Shown here in pieces: positions 1 to 5,639 of a stretch of DNA of 5,639 bases (positions within the stretch are counted from its first letter, which is position 1; each line of letters begins with the position of its first letter). The translations under genes and the position numbers were made by a program. Source of the stretch: CAYPLH01 sp964411505 (GTDB lineage Bacteria > Bacillota > Clostridia > CAYPLH01 > DUMO01); NCBI GenBank assembly GCA_964411505.1, contig CAYPLH010000117.1:1-5639 (forward strand). Direction: 5' to 3'. Below the pieces are notes generated by a model. It made no database searches. It worked only from the letters and a program-made list of their open reading frames with translations, and was not told the DNA's origin.

Positions 1-1
1 T

Positions 2-88
2 TGGGATTGCCAAGCCGAGCGTAATCGAAGGAACAGACGAGCCAGCTATGCCCGGAAGAAGGCTGCTGAAGTAGAAAACAAAGAATAA
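2..88 (+). CDS. C-terminal fragment of an upstream protein (5' truncated by window edge)
   Basis: One frame stays open from base 2 to a TAA at 86-88 and encodes 28 residues, beginning WDCQAERNRRNRR and ending in a basic then acidic tail (YARKK...VENKE). Such an R/K-rich end is typical of a DNA-binding or zinc-ribbon protein terminus, but only one cysteine is visible and no family can be named. A likely hairpin terminator starts 19 bases after the stop, which fits a real gene end. A second frame is open to a TAG at 72-74, so the frame choice is not certain. I chose this one for its composition and its position relative to the hairpin. It is probably not part of the operon that follows. Confidence 0.35.
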   Translation, partial: WDCQAERNRRNRRASYARKKAAEVENKE

Positions 89-106
89 AAAATGTGAATC
101 TAAAAT

Positions 107-128
107 AAACAGCGATATCTCGTTGTTT
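107..128 (+). terminator. Hairpin terminator of the upstream gene, possibly also an operator
   Basis: Bases 107-115 (AAACAGCGA) pair with 120-128 (TCGTTGTTT) as nine pairs including one G-U wobble, around a TATC loop. An A-rich tract precedes the stem and TTTTC follows, so it resembles a weak to moderate intrinsic terminator and could work from either side. It lies 19 bases after the upstream stop and directly before the putative -35 of the operon. The same dyad symmetry could serve as a binding site for the helix-turn-helix protein encoded downstream; this is inference. Confidence 0.5.
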
Positions 129-131
129 TCA

Positions 132-159
132 TTGTGTTTTGTTATGTATTTGCTATATA
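132..159 (+). promoter_or_regulatory. Putative sigma-A-type promoter of the operon
   Basis: TTGTGT at 132-137 and TATATA at 154-159 are separated by 16 bases. The -10 box is preceded by TG plus one base (151-153), giving an extended -10 element. Transcription would start near 165-167, leaving a leader of about 27 bases before the GTG start at 193. The -35 is weak (TTGTGT against TTGACA), which an extended -10 can offset. This is the only good promoter-like match between the upstream stop and the first operon gene, and no intergenic room exists for another promoter before the later genes. Confidence 0.5.
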
Positions 160-180
160 ACGTAGGTAAAGTATGAAAAG

Positions 181-187
181 AAGGTGA
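181..187 (+). promoter_or_regulatory. Ribosome binding site that sets the GTG start at 193
   Basis: AAGGTGA lies five bases before GTG 193-195. The alternative in-frame GTG at 184-186 sits inside this ribosome site and has no site of its own, so 193 is preferred. The resulting N-terminus, MAVSYKKL, matches the usual beginning of small Cro/C1-type regulators of this kind. Confidence 0.65.
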
Positions 188-192
188 TTTCT

Positions 193-405
193 GTGGCAGT
201 TAGTTATAAAAAATTATTTCACCTTATGATAGAGAAAAATATAACAAATGCCCAGCTTCAAAAGCAAGCTGGTTTTAGTGCGAATATAATTACTAGGCTA
301 AAAAGGAACGGCTATATTTCCCTAGAAAGTGTTGAAAGTATCTGCCGGGTACTGGATTGCAAGGTTGATGATATATTAGAATTTGTGCTGCACGAGGAGA
401 TATAA
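193..405 (+). CDS. Small Cro/C1-type (XRE-like) helix-turn-helix regulator
   Basis: A 70-residue cytoplasmic DNA-binding protein made of a single helix-turn-helix domain. The start is MAVSYKKLFHLM. The first helix of the motif is about residues 17-27 (ITNAQLQKQAG) and the recognition helix about 29-40 (SANIITRLKRNG). The closing helices (residues 44-64) carry the typical pattern SLESVESICRVLDCKVDDILE. This matches the short stand-alone Cro/C1-type HTH family (HTH_26-like) common in Firmicutes and in mobile elements. The gene ends three bases before the methyltransferase M1 start and shares its promoter. By analogy with controller proteins of restriction-modification systems, it probably regulates this operon, perhaps through the dyad at 107-128; that role is inferred from position and size. 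The start is GTG. Confidence 0.85.
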   Translation: MAVSYKKLFHLMIEKNITNAQLQKQAGFSANIITRLKRNGYISLESVESICRVLDCKVDDILEFVLHEEI

Positions 406-408
406 GAA

Positions 409-1092
409 ATGACAAAACAAGTAAAATCCAAGCAGCGTGTAGCCGATCATGGAGAGGTATTTACCGCCGAGCACGAGGTCAAGGCAATGTGTGATCTCGT
501 CAAACAGGAGACTGAACGGATTGATTCCCGATTTTTGGAACCGGCCTGTGGTGATGGCAATTTTTTATCAGAGATCCTCACGCGCAAACTCATTATTGTA
601 AAAAATAAATATAAAAAGAGCTCGTATGATTACGAGCGCAATTCACTCCTTGCACTAAGCAGCATCTATGGTGTCGATATCCTTCTTGATAACGCCATTG
701 CCTGCAGGAAGAGACTCTTTACCATTTGGGATAAGGAATATAAAAAAGTTTGTAAAAAAGAATGCAGTGATGATACTCGTGAGGCTGCGAAGTTCATCCT
801 TAGTCGCAATATTGTTTGCGGAAATGCTTTGAGCCTTCGTTGTGTGGATGAGAATGGTAAAGATACAAATGAACCGATTGTTTTTTCAGAGTGGACTTTT
901 CCGTTCAACGATTCAAAAATGCAACGCAAGGATTATACCTTTGATGAACTGCTGAATGGTAAAACAGAATCTCCGAAAAAGAAAAAGGAAAAAGAGCAGC
1001 TCTCTCTATTTGAAGAGTCGCAACCTAATGAAGAGGGAAAATTCCTCAAACAATATATTTCTAACTATAGGAGGGTTCAGGACAATGGCTGA
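409..1092 (+). CDS. Short AdoMet-binding DNA methyltransferase-like subunit (M1)
   Basis: A 227-residue protein related to gamma-class N6-adenine DNA methyltransferases of restriction systems. Visible motifs are a motif X-like HGEVFTAEHEV (residues 14-24), motif I FLEPACGDGNFL (42-53) for AdoMet binding, a motif II-like YGVDI (87-91) with a following CRKRL helix, and a motif III-like NIVCGNAL (134-141). No NPPY/DPPY motif IV occurs anywhere; SEWTFPFND (160-168) stands roughly where it would be. It therefore probably does not methylate alone and may act as a partner of M2, with which it is colinear at the N-terminus. Residues 190-196 are lysine-rich and lead into QLSLF (197-201), a match to the sliding-clamp-binding consensus. 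The ATG at 409 has AGGAG at 395-399, inside the end of the regulator gene. The stop overlaps the M2 start by eight bases. It ends in a coherent C-terminus rather than a visible disruption, so I judge it complete rather than truncated. Confidence 0.85.
   Translation: MTKQVKSKQRVADHGEVFTAEHEVKAMCDLVKQETERIDSRFLEPACGDGNFLSEILTRKLIIVKNKYKKSSYDYERNSLLALSSIYGVDILLDNAIACRKRLFTIWDKEYKKVCKKECSDDTREAAKFILSRNIVCGNALSLRCVDENGKDTNEPIVFSEWTFPFNDSKMQRKDYTFDELLNGKTESPKKKKEKEQLSLFEESQPNEEGKFLKQYISNYRRVQDNG
1069..1075 (+). promoter_or_regulatory. Ribosome binding site inside M1 that sets the M2 start at 1085
   Basis: AGGAGGG lies nine to ten bases before ATG 1085-1087, inside the last codons of M1. The frame is open further upstream, with an ATG at 956, but that extension lies wholly within M1, is a run of lysine and arginine from shifted M1 codons, and lacks a ribosome site. 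Translation of M2 is therefore probably coupled to termination of M1. Confidence 0.8.
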
Positions 1093-2611
1093 TAATTTAT
1101 TTAACACCGTATATAATCCAGATGTGCTATCATGTCTGGCAAATTTAAGCAATGATGAGGTATTCACTCCACCAAATATTGTCAACCAAATGCTTGATAT
1201 GCTTCCCCAAGAATTGTTTCACAACCCAGACACCACTTTTCTTGATCCAGCATGCAAGACGGGAGTATTCCTTCGTGAAATCGCTAAGAGATTAATTGAT
1301 GGGCTTGAGCCGCAGATGCCTGACCTGCAAGAACGTATAGACCATATTTTTCATAAACAACTTTACGCAATCGCAATCACTGAGTTGACGAGTCTGCTCT
1401 CTCGACGTGGTGTGTATTGCTCAAAGTATCCGCAAAGTGAATTTTCAGTGACAAAATTTGATGATGCTGAAGGCAATATTCGGTTTCGGAAGATTCAGCA
1501 TAAATGGAAAGATGGAAAATGTAAATACTGCGGTGCTACTCAAAGTGAATATGACAGAAATGATATGCTTGAAACATATGCTTACGAATTGATTCATACA
1601 AGCAATCCAGAGGAGATATTTGGTATGAAATTTGATGTGATAATTAGTAATCCGCCTTATCAATTGAGCGATGGCGGCAATGGAAAGAGTGCGAAGCCTA
1701 TTTATCAACTATTTGTTGAAACAGGTAAAAAATTAAAACCACGCTATATGTCAATGATAATTCCTTCAAGGTGGTTTTCTGGAGGGAAGGGATTAGATAT
1801 TTTTAGGCGAGAAATGTTGTCTGATAGGCGCATAAGGAAACTGGTAGACTACGAAAATTTCAAGGATGTTTTTCCTGGAGTAGATCTTGCCGGCGGGGCT
1901 TGTTATTTTCTATGGGATCGCGATAATGAAGGCGTTTGTGAAGTTACAAACTTTAGTAAAGATTTGCCATCAGTGTCCAAACGGTACTTGGATGAATTTG
2001 ATACGTTTATTCGTCAAAATCTTGCATTGGAGATTGTACACAAAGTGCATAATAAAGAAACATCATTTTTGAGTGAACGAGTTTCTTCAAGGAAACCTTT
2101 TGGTCTTCCAACAAATTATGAACCGAAGTCAAGTGGCATTCCATGTTGGTTCATCCAGAAAATTGGGCTAAAGTATGCATCAAAATCTGATGTCGATAAT
2201 TCAAGAGGATACCTAGATAAATGGAAACTGTTAGTACCAAAGGCTCCTATCGCCGGGCAAACAGATTTTACAAAACCAGTTGGATTTTATTATGACGGGA
2301 ACACACGAATTGCTAAACCTGGAGAGTGTTGCACAGAGTCTTGGATTGTTGCTGGTGCATTTGAAACAGAAGAAGAAGTAATTGCATTTAAGAGCTATAT
2401 ATTCACCAAGATTGTTAGATTTTTACTTTTGCAAACGGTCGTGTCTCAAGATGTGACAAAAAAGAATTATGGATTTGTCCCTGACTTAGGAAAATATGAA
2501 GGCGCATACAGTGATAAAATGCTGTGTGCCAAATGGGGAATAACAGAAGAAGAATGGCAATATATTGATTCCCGTATCAGTGAAATCGGAGGTGACACGG
2601 ATGGCAACTGA
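1085..2611 (+). CDS. Eco57I-like N6-adenine DNA methyltransferase (M2)
   Basis: A 508-residue cytoplasmic enzyme expected to transfer a methyl group from AdoMet to adenine N6 in a specific DNA site. The motif order is that of gamma-class enzymes: motif X-like DEVFTPP (residues 24-30), motif I FLDPACKTGVFL (52-63), LYAIAITEL (93-101) at the motif II position, and catalytic motif IV NPPY (189-192), preceded by FDVIIS. After it come MSMIIPSRWFSGG and an RREML helix, as in Eco57I/TaqI-type enzymes. H139, C146 and C149 (HKWKDGKCKYCG), perhaps with C112, form a possible zinc site between motifs I and IV. Lysine 58 replaces a glycine usual in motif I. The C-terminal half (about 250-508) has no motif I can name and is the best place for target recognition, since no HsdS-like gene is present. 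Type III Mod enzymes have motif IV before motif I, so this is not a canonical Mod. The gene overlaps M1 by 8 bases and the helicase by 11. Confidence 0.88.
   Translation: MADNLFNTVYNPDVLSCLANLSNDEVFTPPNIVNQMLDMLPQELFHNPDTTFLDPACKTGVFLREIAKRLIDGLEPQMPDLQERIDHIFHKQLYAIAITELTSLLSRRGVYCSKYPQSEFSVTKFDDAEGNIRFRKIQHKWKDGKCKYCGATQSEYDRNDMLETYAYELIHTSNPEEIFGMKFDVIISNPPYQLSDGGNGKSAKPIYQLFVETGKKLKPRYMSMIIPSRWFSGGKGLDIFRREMLSDRRIRKLVDYENFKDVFPGVDLAGGACYFLWDRDNEGVCEVTNFSKDLPSVSKRYLDEFDTFIRQNLALEIVHKVHNKETSFLSERVSSRKPFGLPTNYEPKSSGIPCWFIQKIGLKYASKSDVDNSRGYLDKWKLLVPKAPIAGQTDFTKPVGFYYDGNTRIAKPGECCTESWIVAGAFETEEEVIAFKSYIFTKIVRFLLLQTVVSQDVTKKNYGFVPDLGKYEGAYSDKMLCAKWGITEEEWQYIDSRISEIGGDTDGN
2588..2595 (+). promoter_or_regulatory. 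Ribosome binding site inside M2 that sets the helicase start at 2601
   Basis: GGAGGTGA lies five bases before ATG 2601-2603, a near-perfect anti-16S match with ideal spacing. An in-frame TTG at 2565 would add 12 residues but has no such site and lies inside the M2 coding end, so it was not used. Confidence 0.85.
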
Positions 2612-5519
2612 TTTTTTTATTCAACGTCCATCAGTTTATCCCACTATCTACGCGTATGTGCTTGATGGTGTTGCTTCTCATAAAGGCTATATTAAAGTCG
2701 GCTACACTGAGCGAGATGTTGAAAAGCGTATCAACGAGCAACTACATACAAGTGGTTTGAAATACAAGATTCTACTTAAAGAATCTGCTATGTGCCAAGA
2801 TGGCACTTGCTTTACTGATCACGATGTACACGCTATCTTGCGTAGAAAGGGTTTTTCGCAGCTAAAAGAGGACGCCGGTCGTAATGAATGGTTTAAATGC
2901 TCAACTCATGACATCATGGCTGCAATCACTGAACTGCGTACCGGAATACGGCTGGATGGAAACCGTACACAAACTTTCAAAATGCGACCAGAACAGCAAT
3001 ATGCCGTCAAGCGCACAATAGAATACTATGCATCATCAAAAAAAGACGAGCCGAACCGTGCTCCGAAATTTCTGTGGAATGCCAAGATGCGTTTTGGTAA
3101 GACCTTTGCTTCCTACCAGCTTGCAAAGAAGATGGGTTTTACTCGCGTTCTGGTATTAACTTTCAAGCCTGCAGTGGAATCCGCCTGGTCAGATGACCTT
3201 ATGAACCATGTGGACTTCAAAGGATGGCAGTTTATTTCAAATAAGGATGCCCACAATAATAATGTTAATATCGATGAGCAATATGCAAAGGCGAACAAGT
3301 CACGTCCTATAGTTGTGTTCGGTTCTTTCCAGGACTTGCTCGGTACAAATAACAGTGGCGGCATAAAGGCAAAGAATGAGTTTATACATTCCGACAATTG
3401 GGACTTGGTAATATTCGATGAATACCATTTTGGTGCTTGGCGTGAGAATGCCAAAAAGCTGTTTGATAATCCTGATGAAGAAACAGAAGTCGATTTCGAT
3501 ATGGAGAAATATAAGCAAGATGAGGCGGACAATGCCTATAATGAAACTTTCCTACCCATCACTACTAGCCATTATCTGTTCTTATCTGGCACTCCATTTC
3601 GCGCTCTCAACTCTGGCGAATTTATTGAGGATCAGATTTATAACTGGACATATTCAGATGAACAGCGCGCAAAGGAAAATTGGCTCGGTACAGGCAACCC
3701 ATACGCAGCTTTACCACGCATGGTAATGCTTACATACCGTATTCCAGACAGTATTCGGCAAATTGCTATACAGGGCGAATTTGATGAATTCGATCTCAAT
3801 ATATTCTTTTCAGCCAAGGGTAAAGAAGGTGAGGCGCGCTTCGTTTATGAAAACGAGGTGCAAAAGTGGCTTAATCTTATTCGTGGCTCTTACTTGCCAT
3901 CAAGCGTGGACGATTTGAAGCTGGGGCAGGATAAACGCCCGCCAATGCCGTATTCTGATACCCGTCTTTTAAATGTATTATCCCACACCATGTGGTTTTT
4001 GCCTAATGTGGCGTCCTGCCATGCAATGGCAAATTTACTAACACAGAAACAGAATAGCTTCTATCACGATTATAAAATTATCGTTAGCGCTGGAACTAAA
4101 GCTGGAATCGGTCTTGATGCACTTAAGCCTGTACTGTCAGCTATGCGTGACCCACTTGCAACTAAAACTATCACTCTCTCCTGTGGCAAGTTAACTACTG
4201 GGGTGACGATTCGACCATGGACGGGTATATTTATGCTGCGCAATCTCAAAAGCCCTGAAACCTATTTTCAGGCGGCATTTCGCGTACAATCTCCATGGGA
4301 GGTAAAAGACGACAACGGTGATCGTGAGATTATGAAGCAAGAATGTTATGTTTTCGATTTTGCACTTGACCGTGCTCTTCGACAGATTTCAGATTACAGC
4401 TGCCGTTTGGACATTAACGAAAACAATCCTGAAAAAAAAGTCGCCGAATTTATCAACTTTTTACCTGTTCTCGCTTATGACGGCAGTTCAATGAGGCAAA
4501 TCAGCGCACAGGATATTCTGGATATTGCAATGGCAGGAACCTCTGCAACGCTCCTTGCTAAACGTTGGGAATCAGCGCTACTTGTTAATGTAGATAATGT
4601 CACACTCGAACGCCTTATGAATAATAAAGAGGCGCTGGATGCATTGATGAATATTGAAGGTTTCCGAAGCCTTAACTCGGATATAAAGACGATCATCAAT
4701 AAATCTGAAGCTGTTAAAAAGGCAAAAAAAGAAGGTGATGGAAAACTCACGCCTAAGGAGAAGAAAAAACTTTCTGATAAGGAAAAAGAGTATAAATCCA
4801 TACGCAAACAGATACAAGAAAAACTCATTAAGTTTGCCACGCGAGTGCCGGTATTTATGTACCTTACTGACTATCGTGAGCGCTCCCTTAAAGACGTCAT
4901 CACACAAACAGAACCTGGGCTTTTCAAGAAGGTCACCGGCCTTGTCGTAAAAGATTTCGAACTGCTCTGTTCCATTGGGGTATTCAACGCAAGTCTTATG
5001 AATGATGCTATTTTTAAGTTCAAACGCTACGAAGATTCCAGCCTATCTTACACAGGGATTGACAAACATGAAGGTAAGGATATTGGAGGCTGGGATACTG
5101 TCATTAAACGCGAGGAATATGAACAGCTATTCTATAATCAGCAGTCCACCATGGAATCAACGAAATATTCACTTGAAACTGAAGATGAGTTACTAATGGT
5201 TGCGGAAACACCTGTACCAAATATGGAAAACCCGAAAATCTCTACAACAGCGAAGCCAGATCTCGTAACAGAGTCTTTTGGCATAAAGAAACCGGAATTG
5301 CCGAAAACACCGGTTATACCTCAAGTCCAAAAGCCAGAAGTTGTGGATCTTGACCTTTCAGGTGTAAATATTGGTGTTGCTGTTACACATAAGGCTTTCG
5401 GTGCAGGTACAGTCACATGGATTGACAAGGCGCAGAAACACATCCGTGTAACCTTCAATGTTGGTGAGAAAACCTTCATTTTCCCGGATGCGTTCAAGCA
5501 AGGATTTTTGAAGTTATAA
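2601..5519 (+). CDS. GIY-YIG nuclease / superfamily 2 helicase fusion, putative restriction subunit
   Basis: A 972-residue multidomain protein. Residues 13-100 look like a GIY-YIG domain of the T5orf172/MUG113 kind: IYAYVL (16-21) and GYIKVGYTERDVEKR (29-43) cover the two tyrosine motifs and Arg43, and NEWF (95-98) supplies the likely metal-binding Glu96. A superfamily 2 ATPase core follows: motif I AKMRFGKT (161-168), motif II DEYH (273-276), motif III SGTPF (329-333), motif V GKLTTGVTIRPW (529-540) and motif VI QAAFRVQSPW (557-566) with arginine finger candidate Arg561. An acidic insert (289-315) separates motifs II and III. A lysine-rich, probably helical stretch spans about 695-745, a proline-rich linker about 870-920, and a Tudor-like tail 922-972 (VTHKAFGAGTV near its start). 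I see no PD-(D/E)XK nuclease, so cleavage, if any, is assigned to the GIY-YIG domain. Context beside M1 and M2 argues for DNA restriction powered by ATP. The nuclease role is inferred; the domain could instead bind DNA without cutting. Confidence 0.87.
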   Translation: MATDFFIQRPSVYPTIYAYVLDGVASHKGYIKVGYTERDVEKRINEQLHTSGLKYKILLKESAMCQDGTCFTDHDVHAILRRKGFSQLKEDAGRNEWFKCSTHDIMAAITELRTGIRLDGNRTQTFKMRPEQQYAVKRTIEYYASSKKDEPNRAPKFLWNAKMRFGKTFASYQLAKKMGFTRVLVLTFKPAVESAWSDDLMNHVDFKGWQFISNKDAHNNNVNIDEQYAKANKSRPIVVFGSFQDLLGTNNSGGIKAKNEFIHSDNWDLVIFDEYHFGAWRENAKKLFDNPDEETEVDFDMEKYKQDEADNAYNETFLPITTSHYLFLSGTPFRALNSGEFIEDQIYNWTYSDEQRAKENWLGTGNPYAALPRMVMLTYRIPDSIRQIAIQGEFDEFDLNIFFSAKGKEGEARFVYENEVQKWLNLIRGSYLPSSVDDLKLGQDKRPPMPYSDTRLLNVLSHTMWFLPNVASCHAMANLLTQKQNSFYHDYKIIVSAGTKAGIGLDALKPVLSAMRDPLATKTITLSCGKLTTGVTIRPWTGIFMLRNLKSPETYFQAAFRVQSPWEVKDDNGDREIMKQECYVFDFALDRALRQISDYSCRLDINENNPEKKVAEFINFLPVLAYDGSSMRQISAQDILDIAMAGTSATLLAKRWESALLVNVDNVTLERLMNNKEALDALMNIEGFRSLNSDIKTIINKSEAVKKAKKEGDGKLTPKEKKKLSDKEKEYKSIRKQIQEKLIKFATRVPVFMYLTDYRERSLKDVITQTEPGLFKKVTGLVVKDFELLCSIGVFNASLMNDAIFKFKRYEDSSLSYTGIDKHEGKDIGGWDTVIKREEYEQLFYNQQSTMESTKYSLETEDELLMVAETPVPNMENPKISTTAKPDLVTESFGIKKPELPKTPVIPQVQKPEVVDLDLSGVNIGVAVTHKAFGAGTVTWIDKAQKHIRVTFNVGEKTFIFPDAFKQGFLKL

Positions 5520-5540
5520 GGGTATCCACAAAAAAGAAAG

Positions 5541-5576
5541 ACTGCACTAAAGGTATTATCCTTCGGTGCAGTTTTT
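5541..5576 (+). terminator. Intrinsic terminator of the operon, possibly bidirectional
   Basis: ACTGCACT (5541-5548) pairs with GGTGCAGT (5565-5572), including one T-G wobble. After one A-C mismatch, AAGG (5550-5553) pairs with CCTT (5560-5563) around a TATTAT loop. A run of five T (5572-5576) and another T-rich stretch follow, while an A-rich tract (5528-5539) precedes the stem, so it could also stop transcription arriving from the right. It begins 21 bases after the helicase stop codon, marking the end of the transcript. Confidence 0.88.
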
Positions 5577-5639
5577 ACTTTTACTCCCGCTTGAAGAGAA
5601 TCGGTCAAAAATTTTCTTGTTTTTGTAAATCCCTAAGTT

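Noticed and set aside
973..996. Frameshifting or phase variation at the A-rich tract to fuse M1 with M2
   Set aside because: The A runs are only about five bases, short for phase variation. M2 lies in the +1 frame relative to M1, so a simple -1 slip on AAAAAG would not reach it.
956..1084. N-terminal extension of M2 starting at ATG 956
   Set aside because: It lies entirely inside M1 in another frame, reads as low-complexity Lys/Arg/Ser from shifted codons and has no ribosome site. ATG 1085 has AGGAGG and begins a family-like N-terminus.
409..1092. M1 as a truncated pseudogene of a full methyltransferase
   Set aside because: It has its own ribosome site, a coherent C-terminus reaching the coupled M2 start and no frameshift or internal stop; remnants of a lost motif IV are not seen after it. 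It appears to be an intact short subunit.
2565..2600. TTG start adding 12 residues to the helicase
   Set aside because: No ribosome site precedes it, while ATG 2601 has an ideal GGAGGTGA.
3113..3532. Minus-strand open frame of 139 codons opposite the helicase
   Set aside because: Its serine- and phenylalanine-rich translation is typical of antisense shadowing. It overlaps the conserved helicase motif II region and has no recognisable domain.
4475..4907. Two overlapping minus-strand open frames opposite the lysine-rich helicase segment
   Set aside because: Phe/Leu/Ser-rich translations are the expected complement of AAA/AAG-rich codons; no ribosome site or domain supports them.
5321..5608. 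Minus-strand open frame of 95 codons across the operon terminator
   Set aside because: It runs through a strong hairpin terminator and into the conserved C-terminal tail of the helicase, with no recognisable motif.
5577..5639. Possible gene start or attachment site in the last 63 bases
   Set aside because: No open frame, ribosome site, promoter or repeat matching another part of the window could be supported.

Overview
The window holds one complete, tightly packed plus-strand operon that looks like a non-canonical restriction-modification or phage-defence locus. Low-to-moderate G+C, strong GGAGG-type ribosome sites, a GTG start and T-tailed hairpin terminators suggest a Firmicutes host, probably a clostridial gut-type bacterium or an integrative element carried by one. 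This host call rests on sequence style only. No transposase, integrase, tRNA, CRISPR array or attachment site is visible.

Layout. Positions 2-88 appear to be the basic C-terminal end of an upstream gene cut by the window edge. Positions 89-192 are non-coding and A+T-rich; they hold a likely hairpin terminator (107-128) and a plausible promoter with an extended -10 (132-159). The operon follows: a small Cro/C1-type helix-turn-helix protein (193-405), a short AdoMet-binding methyltransferase-like protein M1 (409-1092), an Eco57I-like N6-adenine methyltransferase M2 with an NPPY motif (1085-2611), and a 972-residue superfamily 2 helicase with an N-terminal GIY-YIG-type nuclease domain and a C-terminal Tudor-like tail (2601-5519). 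A strong hairpin terminator (5541-5576) closes the unit. The last 63 bases (5577-5639) hold nothing I can support.

How the genes may work together (inference). The helix-turn-helix protein may control expression. M1 and M2 are colinear at their N-termini (EVFT motif, then motif I about 25 residues on). M1 has a standard motif I but no NPPY; M2 has the NPPY but a lysine inside motif I. They may therefore form one heteromeric modification enzyme. The helicase-nuclease would be the restriction arm, using ATP-driven translocation or remodelling with GIY-YIG cleavage in place of the PD-(D/E)XK nuclease usual in type I and III enzymes. No HsdS-like specificity gene is present, so target recognition probably lies in the C-terminal half of M2. 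M1 also carries a consensus QLSLF pentapeptide after a lysine-rich stretch, which matches the bacterial sliding-clamp-binding motif. Gene junctions of +3, -8 and -11 bases imply translational coupling and fixed stoichiometry.
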